In this document: positions 11,770-22,064 of the stretch, piece by piece
Layout of the letters: the number at the start of each line of letters is the position of its first letter
Position numbering within the stretch: position 1 is the first letter of the stretch
Origin: Taudactylus pleione
Taxonomy: Eukaryota; Chordata; Amphibia; Anura; Myobatrachidae
Direction: 5' to 3'
Assembly: GCA_031769625.1 (NCBI GenBank)
Contig: JAUIMM010000126.1
Location: forward strand, 4,426,001 to 4,490,000
Length of the DNA: 64,000 bases
Position numbers and translations under genes: made by a program
Notes under the pieces: generated by a model
Databases searched by the model: none
The model's input: only the letters and a program-made list of their open reading frames with translations
Told to the model about the DNA's origin: nothing

Positions 11770-12980
11770 TGGGGGGCGTGGCTAGGATGCCACGAGAGAG
11801 GACGGTGGTGTGAGAGCGCTCTCTTCCCTACCTGCCGGCTGTTGGTGTGCGTTGCCTGGAGACGTGCCCCGTGGATGAGCTGAGATCTGGCGAGATCAAG
11901 GAAGAGAGCACTGACCCTGATGCTGGGGTAGTGGATGTGGACATGGGGGCTGTGCTGGCGGTCTGTCTGCTGTGGAAGAGTGGATGCCCCGCTGACACAA
12001 TCTACGAGGGAGACATGGAAGTAGGAAGAGGAGAATGTCCAATGTGGGGTGTGTAACAGAGAGACCAGACGAGTGCTGCTCATGCTGCCTGTCTGGAGAA
12101 CGGGGCACTGGGTCTGCTGGGAGGAGAGGACCCGACGGGGAGACACACAGAGGGGCTGCTGACATTGTGAGGGGCTGACACTCCTGGGGCCCAGAGGCTA
12201 ACCTGAGCCCAGTAGTGGATGGAGGCTCCAGGCAGAGAAAGAGACCAGTGGAGTGGAGGAAATCCAGCAAACCCCCAAGGAAAAGAGGTGAGATGCAAGC
12301 GCTCTCCTAATATAATAGGAATTGAAAATAAGCAATTATTAAACCCATGTTGTGGTTATATTTGCTAAAGGCTACCACACCTTATTAGAATGACTATCTG
12401 AAATTACATCCGTGGATGTGCTGACATCACCTCTTTAAGCTATTCCTGTTTTCTTACCTATCTTATGGATACTCAAGTAAGATAAATAAATAATTAACTA
12501 ACCAGCCTTGGATATCTAAGGGGTGTTTCCATTATGAATTATTAATTTCTTGCTTTGGACATGGCCCCTAAAAGAAATAAGGACTCTGTAAATCCTTCAG
12601 TGAATTTCTATAAAAATACAAGTGTAACACCCCCAAGAAGACAGAAAGAACGTGCTTCTATATCACCACACACCAACAAATTAGAGAAAATAAGTTCTCC
12701 TCACTAACCCTCCCTGTATAACAGAAGGTGATGGTATGGTTGAGCCTATAACCCTTTGCAAAATGCTTCAACTATTGGGGGATTTGAAAAGAGATATGAG
12801 GTCTCTTCAACAATACGAGACCTAATGAAAGAAATTCCTAGCTTAGGGGAAAGAACTGACCATCTAGAGAATAAAATGAAAGAATTTATCGATTCAAATT
12901 ATGATCTCACTGTAAATTATAAAACTACCCAATCTAAATTATCATTGCTGTGAGACAAGATAGCAGATCTGAAGGACAGA

Positions 12981-13452
12981 GGCTCTGATTCAGAACTGCT
13001 CGCAGCTTCAGGCAGCTCGCAGGGTCTGTGGGCATTTTTTTGTTTGTTTGGTTTTTCTTCCTTGCTGCTCGCAAAGCTGTGGGAGACCTCCCACAGCTTG
13101 GGCAAGCAACCTGGAGACCGTCGTGATTATCGCGACCATCGGCCTTGTGACAAGACCCTGTGGTAGGGTCTAGGCTGCCGCAAGGCTGAGTGGACTTCCT
13201 GCTCTAATAGTAGTGATGTCAGTAGTTCCTCCCACAAATGCCAGGCGTTATTAAGGGAACGCCTATGTTTGTGCAGCCACCCCCCCTACCTGCCTACAAA
13301 ATGGGGTGAGCTGTCACTCACCATCGACAGCCGCCCCATCTTGTAGCGAGCCCCATAGCGACTGAAGTTCAGTCGCTCGGCAGGGCTCACACATGCGCAT
13401 GCTGTATGCGGTGCATGCGCAGTGGCCAAACATCGAGCTCTGAATCAGGCCC
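12981..13452. mobile_element. hairpin-chain MITE, copy B, inside L1 ORF1
   Basis: The ends are GGCTCTGATTCAG and CTGAATCAGGCCC. The triplet AGA flanks both (12978-12980 and 13453-13455), and removing the insert restores the L1 reading context. Internal hairpins include GCTGTGGGAG/CTCCCACAGC (about 13074-13100), GACCCTGTGGTAGGGTC (about 13153-13170), GGCGTT/AACGCC, GGGGTGAGCTGTC/GACAGCCGCCCC (about 13303-13338) and a GCATGCGC hairpin near 13393-13425. It is diverged from copies A and C. Confidence 0.75.
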
Positions 13453-13903
13453 AGAGCGTGCAGGAATAATATAAAATTTGCGGAATTCCAGAGTCAGTAC
13501 AGACTACAGAACTTAATGATTTTGTGATGGATTTATTTCAAAAGTTGCTCCCAGAGCTACTGTACCTAAGTCGCAATTATTGATTGATAGAATCCATCGA
13601 GTGCCTAAACCTAGGAAAGCTCCTGTTGGATCTGTACTGTAAGAGACACAATATTGAAGTTTCATTATTTTCGAACTAAGGAACAAATATTGAAGGCAAC
13701 ATGGGATATAACTAAAGGACCGGCAGTTCTAGGCCCAATTCAAATATTTGGAGACCTCTCTATAGAAACATTAATGAAGATACGCTCATTCTATAGAGTA
13801 ATGAACAGGGCCGGATTAAGGTCTGTGGGGGCCCCTGGGCAATAAGCTTGTGGGGGCCCCTATGAAACAGCTAAATATATATATACAGTCCAAACCCCAA
13901 ATG

Positions 13904-13907
<4 letters not shown>

Positions 13908-13938
<31 letters not shown>

Positions 13939-14013
13939 CATACATACATACCATATATACATACACACACATATATTATATATATATATAAAAGCTACTG
14001 AATATATACTGTG

Positions 14014-14054
<41 letters not shown>

Positions 14055-14163
14055 CAAACTCACCTATATATATACTGTATGTGTGCATATAAACACACAG
14101 TATATATAAATATATATATGAACCTGACTTTCCAGAAATTTGACATTTGAGGGCAAAAGTAAT

Positions 14164-14242
<79 letters not shown>

Positions 14243-14325
14243 ATATATATATAACACACACATAGGATATATATATATATATATATATATGAATATGTAT
14301 TATATAGCTATATATACTGTGTGTT

Positions 14326-14361
<36 letters not shown>

Positions 14362-14368
14362 ATAATGT
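13908..14368. repeat. (TA)n / (CA)n microsatellite cluster
   Basis: Alternating TA runs occur at about 13913-13937, 14018-14050, 14205-14252, 14267-14290 and 14329-14358. A CA run of about 24 repeats lies at 14166-14210. The tyrosine/isoleucine- or valine/cysteine-only frames here are translation artefacts. Confidence 0.95.
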
Positions 14369-14449
14369 ATGTATGTGGGCTACCTGCATGTCAGCTCTGT
14401 ATACCTGTACTGCTGAGTCTGAGCGGCATCGCGGGGGGAAGGCTGAGGA

Positions 14450-14605
14450 CGAAAGAGCCACTGAGAATCTTCCTTATGCTGCAGCCTCGGCTTCTGACAG
14501 TCAAACTCTCGCGAGACTTGACATCATCATCTCGCGAGACTTTGACAGTCAGAGCCGAGCTGCCGAGGCTTCAGCATAAAGAGATTTTCAGTGGTTCTGA
14601 CTAGT
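14450..14605. repeat. imperfect palindrome with CTCGCGAGA pairs
   Basis: The left arm (GAGCCACTGAGAATCTTCC, then TATGCTGCAGCCTCGGC, then CTGACAGTCAAACTCTCGCGAGAC) is mirrored by a right arm ending in AGATTTTCAGTGGTTCT. The loop is short (about TGACATCATC). It contains two CpG-rich TCTCGCGAGA-type motifs, known as promoter motifs in vertebrates; any promoter role here is speculative. It lies inside the hAT MITE. Confidence 0.75.
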
Positions 14606-15158
14606 GAAGCTCCTCGGCGGCCGCGGACAGCTAAGCCACCGAAGAGGACCAGAGCGGAGACAGCTAAATGCTGTTCTCCATGTTTGTAGCAGTAGCATGT
14701 CTCTGAACAGTGTAGGGGCCCCCTATGTGTGGGGGCCACAGGACCACCGCCCCTAACGCCCCGCCTATAATCCGGCCCTGGTAATGAAGGCATTAAGACA
14801 GGCAAATATCCCATATAGATGGGTCTTCCCAGTAGGATTATTTGTAACAAATGAGGGAGCTACAAAGATCCTGACAACAGAAGAAGAAGGCCTGATTGCC
14901 CTGGACTACTGGAAAATACCCTATCCCCCAAAATGACTTCAAGATTCACAAATAATCCAGCAAGAATGGTCACAAGTGGGCAGAAAGTAAACGACCTAGA
15001 ATGGCTGGAAAATGAATTCTTTACCCCTACATCCCTTACACCCCCTTCCCATTTTTTTTCATTAAAATAGTTTATTATAAATATTTTTTCCCTTTTTTTT
15101 TTTCTTTTTTTTTCTACTGGTAACACAGTGTTGGAATGAGAGATGAGGAACACACTAA

Positions 15159-15685
15159 GGGCCTGATTCAGAGCCGAACGCTCTGACCAGAGAGCTCGCT
15201 CTGAATCAGGGCCCTCCTCCATGAAAATGGAGCGGCCTCCTGGCCGCTCGCATAGCTGTGGGTGACCACCCACAGCTTATGCGAGCGTCCATGATGATGG
15301 TCGCGATGGTCTTGCGACGGAGACCCTGCTGTAGGGTCTCGCTGCCGCAAGCCCAGGAGTAATTTTGGCTCTGTCAGAGCCAAAATCACTCCCACTGACA
15401 TCACTAGTGATGTCAGTGGGGCCGGCTTCAGACGGTAGGCGTTCATATGGGAATGCCTCCGTCTAGCAGGCACGCCCCCGGCACGCCCACCGAAGGGGGC
15501 GTGCTGTCAATCAACATCGACAGCACGCCCCCTTTGGTGCAAGACCCGGAGCGATGGAGAGCCCGTCGCTCGCCGGGTCTCGCACATGCGCATGACGGAG
15601 CTCCCTCCTTTGTGCGCATGCGCAATGGGGGAACATTGACCCGCTTGCGAGCGTCCTCCGCTCGCGAGCGGGTCTGAATGACCCC
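15159..15685. mobile_element. hairpin-chain MITE, copy C, between the two L1 ORFs
   Basis: TAA triplets flank it (15156-15158 and 15686-15688). The left end is GGGCCTGATTCAG. Hairpins in order are: GCTCTGA (about 15170-15210), CTCCATGAAAATGGAG, TCGCATAGCTGTGGGTG with its mate (about 15246-15288), GAGACCCTGCTGTAGGGTCTC (about 15319-15340), TTTTGGCTCTGTCAGAGCCAAAA (about 15364-15386), CCACTGACATCACTAGTGATGTCAGTGG (15391-15418), GACGGTAGGCGTTC with its mate, GGGGGCGTGCTGTC with its mate (about 15495-15533), GACCCGGAGCGA with its mate (about 15543-15580), a GCGCATG hairpin and GACCCGCTTGCGAGCG with its mate (about 15638-15674). It is the best-preserved reference copy. Confidence 0.85.
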
Positions 15686-15688
15686 TAA

Positions 15689-16670
15689 TAAATTTGAGAA
15701 ATAGAATGTTATGCTATGATAATTAATATATTATTTTTGATTATGACAAAATAACTATGTATTTTTGATTCACTACATTAAAAAAAAACACAGATAGACA
15801 CGAATATTATGTATTTTTAAAAAAAATTAAGGTTTGTGAAAATGGAGTTGGGGTGATGGAGAGGGCGGGAGGTATAGAGGAGGGAAATAATTAAACTTTA
15901 GGTGTAACTAGAATAAGGGGGTAAATTATTATAGTTAGTATAGTTAGTCATTTTGAGTGAAAGATGTAGTTGTCTCCCTCTCCTTCCCCTCCCTCTTTTC
16001 TCTCCTTCTCTTATAAAGTGAGTGATGTAGGTGTATTATTCATTCAGATGTATTATTCATGAATACCACATAGTTACACTTAGATATGGGGAATATAGAT
16101 GAATTGGGAAAATGGACTATAAAGTCTAGGTAATTAATATATAAATATGGATTATGATAAAATGGTTTGGTATTTTGGAATAAACAATTTTAAGAAAAAT
16201 AGATGTATACACATTATTTTGTATAAATTAAGGTTTGGGGATATGGAGGGAGGGGGGCGAGGAGTGTCGAAGGGGGATGAAGAAATATTATATAGATCAG
16301 GTTAACCCTTAATGTAATATTTGGCCTTTTTGCAATATTGTGTTCTTGTTAAAAATATATAGAACTGGTTAGATATAATGGAAACAGGAGAAGGATAGAG
16401 TAGTGAGAGCAGAGGTGATGGGAAAGATATTCACTACCCCCCATAATTATAAAATGTGTGCCTCAGGAGATAGAGGCTGCTTTAGCTCTATGAATAGGGC
16501 TATAAATGTTATGTTTTTCTTGTCCTCTTTTTGTTGTATGGTATTATGTCTGGTGTTTTTTTTTTCTTTGGTTCTTTTCTTTTTTTGTTGGCTTTGCTGC
16601 CAGGATCTAATACTAAAAGGGATTGATCAAATGGGTACCTACCTTGGATTAAAATCAATCCAACTAGATT
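15689..16670 (+). other. L1 inter-ORF spacer
   Basis: AT-rich DNA with G-rich patches (for example GGGCGGGAGG near 15866 and GGAGGGGGGCGAGG near 16250) lies between the end of ORF1 and the ORF2 start at 16671. No independent element or frame is recognised. Its length is consistent with decayed L1 linker. Confidence 0.5.
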
Positions 16671-18978
16671 ATGAGAATTAAACTCATGACAATTAATGCC
16701 ATGGGGTTGAACTCCCAACAAAAATGGAAAAGAGTATTAGGTTATTTTTTATTCTAAAAAAATATATATTATTGCTATACATGAAATGTATTTTTCCAAG
16801 ATAGCCCCACCTAGACTTCAGGATTATAATTTTACAGTAATATATACTTCTAATGCATATAATAAGAAAGCTGGAGTAGCACTGCTAATTAGCCAAAACA
16901 TCAATTTTGATCTTAAAAGACAGATTTCTGATGAAAAAGGTAGATACATTATTTTAGTGGGATCCATAAATGAAAAGGACATTATGTTGGTTTCAGCCTA
17001 TGCCCCAAATACATCTCAGGTCTCCTATATGGGAAATCTCCTTAGAGAAGTACAGAAAGAAGCTAAAAGAGCACTTTTTATGGTGGGGGATTTTAACTGC
17101 GTGCTAGACTCTTATATGGATTAATCATTAATTAACAACAGGAAAATCCCCCCAAAAATTATTAGTCTTTCTAATACTATAGGTAAACTGCTGGGTGGAT
17201 ATGGGCTATATGATATTTGGAGAGCAGTACACCCAACAGTAAGAGACTATACTTTTTTTCCCCATGTACAAGGAACATACTCGCGAATAGATCTTGCATT
17301 TACAGATAAAAACACTGTCCAACAGATAAAAAAATCAGAAATCTTACCAATCTCATGGTCAGACCATGCCCCTCTGGTGATAGGCTGGGAGGCTGATTAT
17401 GTGACCTCTATTCCTAGAGTATGGAGATTTCCAAGCAATATACTCAACACAATAGAAACAAAGCAAATGGTTAGGGAATCGTTAAGGGACTATTTAAGAG
17501 ATAATTCTCCTGGTGAAACAAATCCCATTACCTTTGGTGCACACTTAAGGCAGTTCTAAGAGGATCTTTAATACAAATAGCATCAAGAATTAAAAGACAG
17601 GAAATAAAAACTAAGAACGAGCTAGAGACCCAGTTGGTAAATTTAGAGAAGCAACATAAAATCAATCCTGATGATGAGACCCTAACTAGAAGATTAAATA
17701 AAGCTAGAGGAGACTTGGAAAAATATACTTTAAAATCCATAAATGATAAGATTGCTAAAATTAAACAGAGGTATTATACAAACGGAAAAAAGGCGTCAAG
17801 CCTCTTAGCAAGAAAATTGAGGGGAAAGATAGAGAGAAACTCGGTCAGAGCTCTATATAACATGCAAGGTGCTAAATTAGTTAACCCATTGGATATATCT
17901 AACGCATTCGCTGAATATTATGAGCAATTATATAATTTAAGAAATGATCTAGGGATTTCCCATCCTAGCAATGAAGATATAGAAAAGTTTCTAACTGGCA
18001 TAAAATTACCAAAAGTAAGTGAACAGCAGTTAAATGTACTCAATGGTGAATGGACAATACAAGAAGTAAAAGAGGCCATTAAAACCCTACAGCAGGACAA
18101 AGCACCAGGCCCAGATGGGTTTGTTAATAACTTTTTAAAGTACTTTTCGAGAAGATGTAGCTCCAATATTGCCTCAGACGTTTGAGCGTGCTAATAAACT
18201 AGGAAGTTTTCCATCAGAAATGCTAGAAGCATGAATTGTGACAATATTAAAATCAGATAAAGATCCAACAAACCTCACAACTATAGACCTATTGCATTAT
18301 TAAATACAGACACCAAAATATATGCTAAAATGATAGTAAAAGATTAAATCCAATCCTGCCGAAATTGATCAATTTAGATCAAGTAGGATTTGTTAAAAAC
18401 AGACAAGCTCCAGATAACATACGTAGAACAATTAATATATTAGAAATATTTGCAAATAAAGATAAACCATTAATAACTTTATCTTTAGACGCAGAAAAAG
18501 CCTTTGATAGGCTAAACTGGGAATATATGAAAGGAGTTTTATGAAAATTTTGGCTAAGAGGTAGAATAGTAGAAGCAATTGCTGTCCTCTATTTGGCACC
18601 TGTAGCACATGTATATTGTAATGGATTAATTTCATCTACATTTTCAATTTCTAATGGGATGAGACAAGAATGCCCTTTGTTGCCACTTGTGTTTGTCCTT
18701 TCTATAGAACCTTTGGCAGAAATTATACGTAAAATGCAATCCATAACGGGACCAATGATAAATGATACACAGCAGAGGTTAATTTCGCAACTTCTTGAGG
18801 AAGATGTAAACATAACCCTTTAGATGCTTTTTTGCATATATTTCCATCAGAAATTCAGGTATCACACCGATATATTCTTGGGCATATACTCATAGCCATT
18901 AAAACTGCAATTACCCAATTCTGGAAACAAGAAATTCCCCCACCTTTCTCTATGATAATAAATAAAGAAAAATTATAG
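16671..18978 (+). pseudogene. L1 ORF2: endonuclease plus reverse transcriptase, dead
   Basis: ATG at 16671 opens MRIKLMTINAMGLNSQQKW, matching the L1 endonuclease start. Further endonuclease blocks are KKAGVALLI (about 16868), VSAYAPN (about 16993), VGDFNCVLD (about 17083-17109) and SWSDHAPLV (about 17356-17382). The first RT block (KAPGPDGF) is at about 18100-18123, followed by a YRPIALLN block (about 18280), QVGFVKNRQA (about 18380), SLDAEKAFDRLNWE (about 18483-18525) and SNGMRQECPLLPLVF (about 18650-18695). Where the catalytic (Y/F)ADD box should lie (about 18800) the frame reads LEED. Part of the thumb region then seems deleted, and a C-terminal piece (ITQFWKQEIPPPF) follows at about 18910. 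Several stops and frameshifts confirm inactivity. Confidence 0.85.
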
Positions 18979-19011
18979 TTACTGGATGGAAACAATGGAT
19001 AATGGGAATGA

Positions 19012-19365
19012 AAATGTACAAATATATATAAGGAAAACGTATTTGGCAGACATACTTTTTCTCCAGCCGTATTTGGACTCGGAGGGGAAAACGTATTTGG
19101 CAGACATACTTTTTCTCCGGCCGTATTTGGACTCGGAGGAATCGCGGTTGGACAGGCCAGCAGCCTGGGACTCGATTTGCGGTCTCTGACCGGAGAGCAC
19201 AACGGTAGAGGTTTCCTCCAGAGCGCATGGAGCCCCGGGAAACAGCTGCTTGGAGATGGCGCCCTGCAACAGATCAGAGTTCACCAAGGAATAATTGTAG
19301 CTGTAGTGGTGGTTGCATTGCTGGCGGTGTTGGCTGCTGTTTTCATTGTCCAAATGTACTGCTGA
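19012..19365 (+). CDS. unidentified open frame with C-terminal membrane segment and in-frame duplication
   Basis: This frame is open for 117 codons from 19012 to TGA at 19363-19365. An internal ATG is at 19177. Near its start an 18-residue unit (VFGRHTFSPAVFGLGGEN) is encoded by a 54-bp sequence that is tandemly duplicated (from 19033 and 19087), so the frame is preserved. The last 25 residues (IIVAVVVVALLAVLAAVFIV, then QMYC) would make a typical transmembrane helix with almost no tail. I do not recognise the protein. It sits between L1 ORF2 and the L1 tail, where an ORF is not expected. It may be a captured host 3' exon, a piece of another element, or chance. GC content is higher here than in neighbouring sequence. 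Confidence 0.35.
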   Translation, partial: KCTNIYKENVFGRHTFSPAVFGLGGENVFGRHTFSPAVFGLGGIAVGQASSLGLDLRSLTGEHNGRGFLQSAWSPGKQLLGDGALQQIRVHQGIIVAVVVVALLAVLAAVFIVQMYC

Positions 19366-20030
19366 TCAGAAAGTAATATTACCTACAGATACTCAGTTCT
19401 CCAGAGTCATCAGCAAGAGTTAGACAACAGCACCACCAACAGACTGCAAGATGACTCAGACGAGTAAACCATGACGAGACACACAGAGGGACAACTACAT
19501 AAAACTACATGTTGATTGGAGTACAACAGGTGCTGGACATTCGTTTTGGTCTGTTCATAAGGAAGACTCAGGCAAAGAAGTGCTACAAGAGTGTTGACAA
19601 AAAAACAAACAGTTGGAGTAACATCTGACGGTTTGACTCAAATTCTGACTGTGCCTTACCAGTGCTCTTGAATTTATATACTTTATTACTATATGGTTTT
19701 CTGTGATTGGTGAATCACAGCTATCTATGAGTTGCCAGTATACAAGTGTGGAGAGCAAATATGATCTATTAGTTTCTCATTTATACTTAGAACAAGATAG
19801 ATATGCCATTTTAGGGGTTATGTAAAAATTAATGTACTTGTTAATGTTTATTCTATTGGAATATTTAAAAGGTAGTAAGGATTACCCATTTGTATTTGAT
19901 TGCAAAATGTTAAGACATAAGAAACTAGAATATATGTATTTTTTTTTCTATTTTTTGTGTTGTTTGTCTCCTTTCTGTTATAATTGTAATTGATGAATAT
20001 AAAACAATAAAAATGTAAGATTAAAAAAAG
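19366..20030 (+). other. L1 3' untranslated region and tail
   Basis: Sequence after the open frame runs to the T-rich then A-rich end (TTTTTTTTCTATTTTTTGTG, AATAAAAATG at about 20006-20015, TTAAAAAAAG). It is followed directly by the right target duplication at 20031-20041. AATAAA is a canonical polyadenylation signal. Confidence 0.65.
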
Positions 20031-20041
20031 GATCTTGCATG

Positions 20042-21140
20042 ATATATAGAATGAAAATAATAGTACAGAATAAAAAGTTGCAAAATTGAATCAGAAAGTT
20101 GACTTAATGAACATAAATTGATCAATTAAAAAAAAATTATTAAAATGAAAAACTTCCCTGGTTTATAATACAATCCATACAATAAATAAAATCGAGGTTA
20201 TGAATTAATAGTACTATAAATTAAATTTTAGACTTACACAACATGATAGCTATGCTAAACACATATGCTTTGTGAATCACCCATTTAGCAATATCCTGCA
20301 GAAACTAACTATTCCAGGCAGATACAGTTTTTATAATTGTCACCGTAATTGCACTTATGAATTAATGATAATACCATATAGTTTTCAACAACAAGTGGCC
20401 AGCTAGCTCTCATAGGGCTAATACTGTATATTGCTCCACTTTGAAGCATCTGATGAGCATGAGTAAAAAGATGAGTGCAGGATTATCTCTCCAGTGCCAG
20501 AGGTTTGCCATAAAAATGATAGTGGATAGTTTGTATTGATCTCCGCAATCTGTCGAACAACAAATAACTAACACTGTGTATCAGGTTGCCCCATTTTCTT
20601 TTGCAATTAATTTCTATTGAGTGCCTGTAAGCACAGACAAATTACTCTAATACAGCAAGAAAAAACAAAAATGAAAAAAGCAGCTACAATTTCAAACTGT
20701 CAAAAACAGGTTGCCCCCTTTTCTATGATTTGCTGTTCCAAATTATTACTGTGGACTTGGACATTACTACTGCTTATCTTCAGCAGGCATTGTAGCAGAT
20801 GAGATATATTATCCATTAACAATAAGTTCATTCCAAACCTTTGGAGTAGTGAGAACAGAATGTTCCTTGGACCCAAATGAATGTAATGATATCTTTATCC
20901 TGATATATACAGTATAGTTTCATTGAAGTTAAATACTTCTTTTATATAAATATCTTTATTAATGCAGAGGAATATATATATTTTTTCTCTATGTGTTTCT
21001 CCATACCTGTTTTTCCTATTATACATCTTTATAGTAGTGTGTATGTTTTCTCTTTTGTTTGTATTAAATTATATATTTTATTTTTTATACTTATTGTAGC
21101 ATTTCTACCATATTATACATATATGTTATTAAAGTAAAAT
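20042..21140. other. unassigned AT-rich non-coding DNA
   Basis: No element boundary, tandem array or convincing exon is visible. Short frames (for example 20617-20802) lack any recognisable motif. Confidence 0.4.
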
Positions 21141-21144
21141 AATT

Positions 21145-22064
21145 GTGAAGTCCGCTCAGCTTACTTTGAGTTCCAAATCCAAAAGATTTATTTGCACAAA
21201 GAAATAAAAAGAGTACCACCCCTTACAATGCGTATGCATGGTTGGCACCAACACAAGGCTTCAATTCTGAATGGACTGCAGGCCTAATTCAGACCCGCTC
21301 GCGAGCGCTATGTGCCTACAAGCGGGTCGATGGTGGCCCAGTGCGCATGCGCACAACGAAGCCAGCTCCGTCGTGTGCATGCGCGAAACCCAGATAGCAA
21401 CAGGTAAACCGTTGCTCCGGGTCTCATACCAAAGTGGCCGTGCTGTTGATGTTGAGTGACAGCACGCCCTCTTTGGTGGGCGGGACAGGGGAGTGGCTGC
21501 CCAAACAGAGGCGTTCCCATGTGAACGCCTCTATTTGGGGGTGGCCCCACTGACATCACGAGTGATGTCAGTGGGAGAGATTTCGGGTCTGTTTGAGCCG
21601 AAATCTCTCTTGGGCTTGCGTCAAAGAGACCCTAAAAACAAGGGTCTCGCCACAAGCCCAATGGTCGTGATTGTCTTGACCATCGCGACCATCTTCCTGG
21701 CCGCTCGCTATAGCTGTGGGTGGTTAACCACAGCTATGCGAGCGGCCAGGAGGCCGCTGTAAAAAACAAGAAGGCCGGCCCTGATTCAGAGCGAGCGCTC
21801 TGTCAGAGCGTCCAGCTCTGAATCAGGCCCTGACTTCCAGCGGTCACTGCAGTACAATTTAAAGGTTAACATTGAGAGATGCAGTATTTATCTATAAATC
21901 AATACAAATCAAATGTTGATTAAAATAAGTCTAAACATCAATATACGGTTAAACAAATTCAATAGATAATAGAAAATTACACTTATAATGAAAATAATAA
22001 CGTACAGAAAGTATTATATTTTACTGTACTTCATTCAGTTTCAAAATTTTAGCTTTGACAATCC
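21145..22064 (-). mobile_element. possible minus-strand LTR, interrupted by a hairpin-chain MITE
   Basis: Read on the minus strand, the sequence begins near 22064 with TG after a purine-rich patch. It carries AATAAA at about 21195-21190 and ends near 21148 with TTCACA. This gives a TG...CA layout of about 370 bp once the insertion at 21280-21830 is removed. It directly follows the possible env remnant. No second LTR is present in the window to prove it, so this is tentative. Confidence 0.3.
21280..21830. mobile_element. hairpin-chain MITE, copy D, inverted orientation
   Basis: Block order is the reverse of copy C. It starts with GACCCGCTCGCGAGCG and its mate, then a GCGCATGCGCA hairpin, a GACCCGGAGCAA-type block, GTGCTGTTGATGTTGAGTGACAGCAC (about 21439-21465), GGCGTTCCCATGTGAACGCC (about 21510-21530), CCACTGACATCACGAGTGATGTCAGTGG (about 21547-21574) and GAGATTTCGG with its mate. 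TAGCTGTGGGTGGTTAACCACAGCTA follows near 21711-21736, ending in the GCTCTGA terminal hairpin and CTGAATCAGGCCC. The TGC/TGA flanks are only a near match for a 3-bp duplication. Confidence 0.8.

Larger units (their letters stand above)
13806..14780. mobile_element. hAT MITE with microsatellite core, inside L1 ORF1
   Basis: The perfect octamer GTAATGAA flanks the element (13798-13805 and 14781-14788). Its inverted ends are CAGGGCCGGATTA and TAATCCGGCCCTG. The interior is dominated by (TA)n and (CA)n tracts (about 13910-14370) and an imperfect palindrome at 14450-14605. The same terminus is found on the unrelated-length unit at 33650. It has no transposase, so it would have depended on an autonomous hAT. 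Confidence 0.92.
12561..14936 (+). pseudogene. L1 ORF1 (RNA-binding chaperone), interrupted by two insertions
   Basis: The start ATG at 12561 opens MAPKRNKDSVNPSV. After a stop the frame resumes with a coiled-coil-like stretch around 12756-12953 (IPSLGERTDHLENKMKEF). The RRM-like part resumes after a hairpin-chain insertion, with IHRVPKPRKAP near 13590-13620 and FHYFRTKEQILKA at about 13657. DLSIETLMKIRSFYRV ends at the second insertion (hAT MITE, 13806). The C-terminal domain continues at 14783 (ALRQANIPYRW...) and stops at TGA 14934-14936. This order (coiled coil, RRM, C-terminal domain) is that of L1 ORF1 proteins, which coat the LINE RNA. It is non-functional through stops and insertions. 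Confidence 0.8.
11770..20030 (+). mobile_element. structurally complete L1/Tx1-type LINE, inactivated and nested
   Basis: The element lies between perfect 11-bp target duplications. It starts with a GC-rich 5' UTR (TGGGGGGCGTGGCTAGG) and carries ORF1 (12561-14936) and ORF2 (16671-18978). It ends in an AATAAAAATG...TTAAAAAAAG tail. Subtracting the three elements later inserted at 12981-13452, 13806-14780 and 15159-15685 leaves about 6.3 kb, the usual size of an L1. Both ORFs hold stops and frameshifts and ORF2 appears internally deleted. The segment 18979-19900 does not look like ordinary L1 sequence and may be a captured piece or an unusual 3' UTR. Confidence 0.85.

Noticed and set aside
13816..14261. 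Tyr/Ile/Val/Cys-only open frames
   Set aside because: Translations of (TA)n and (CA)n microsatellites.
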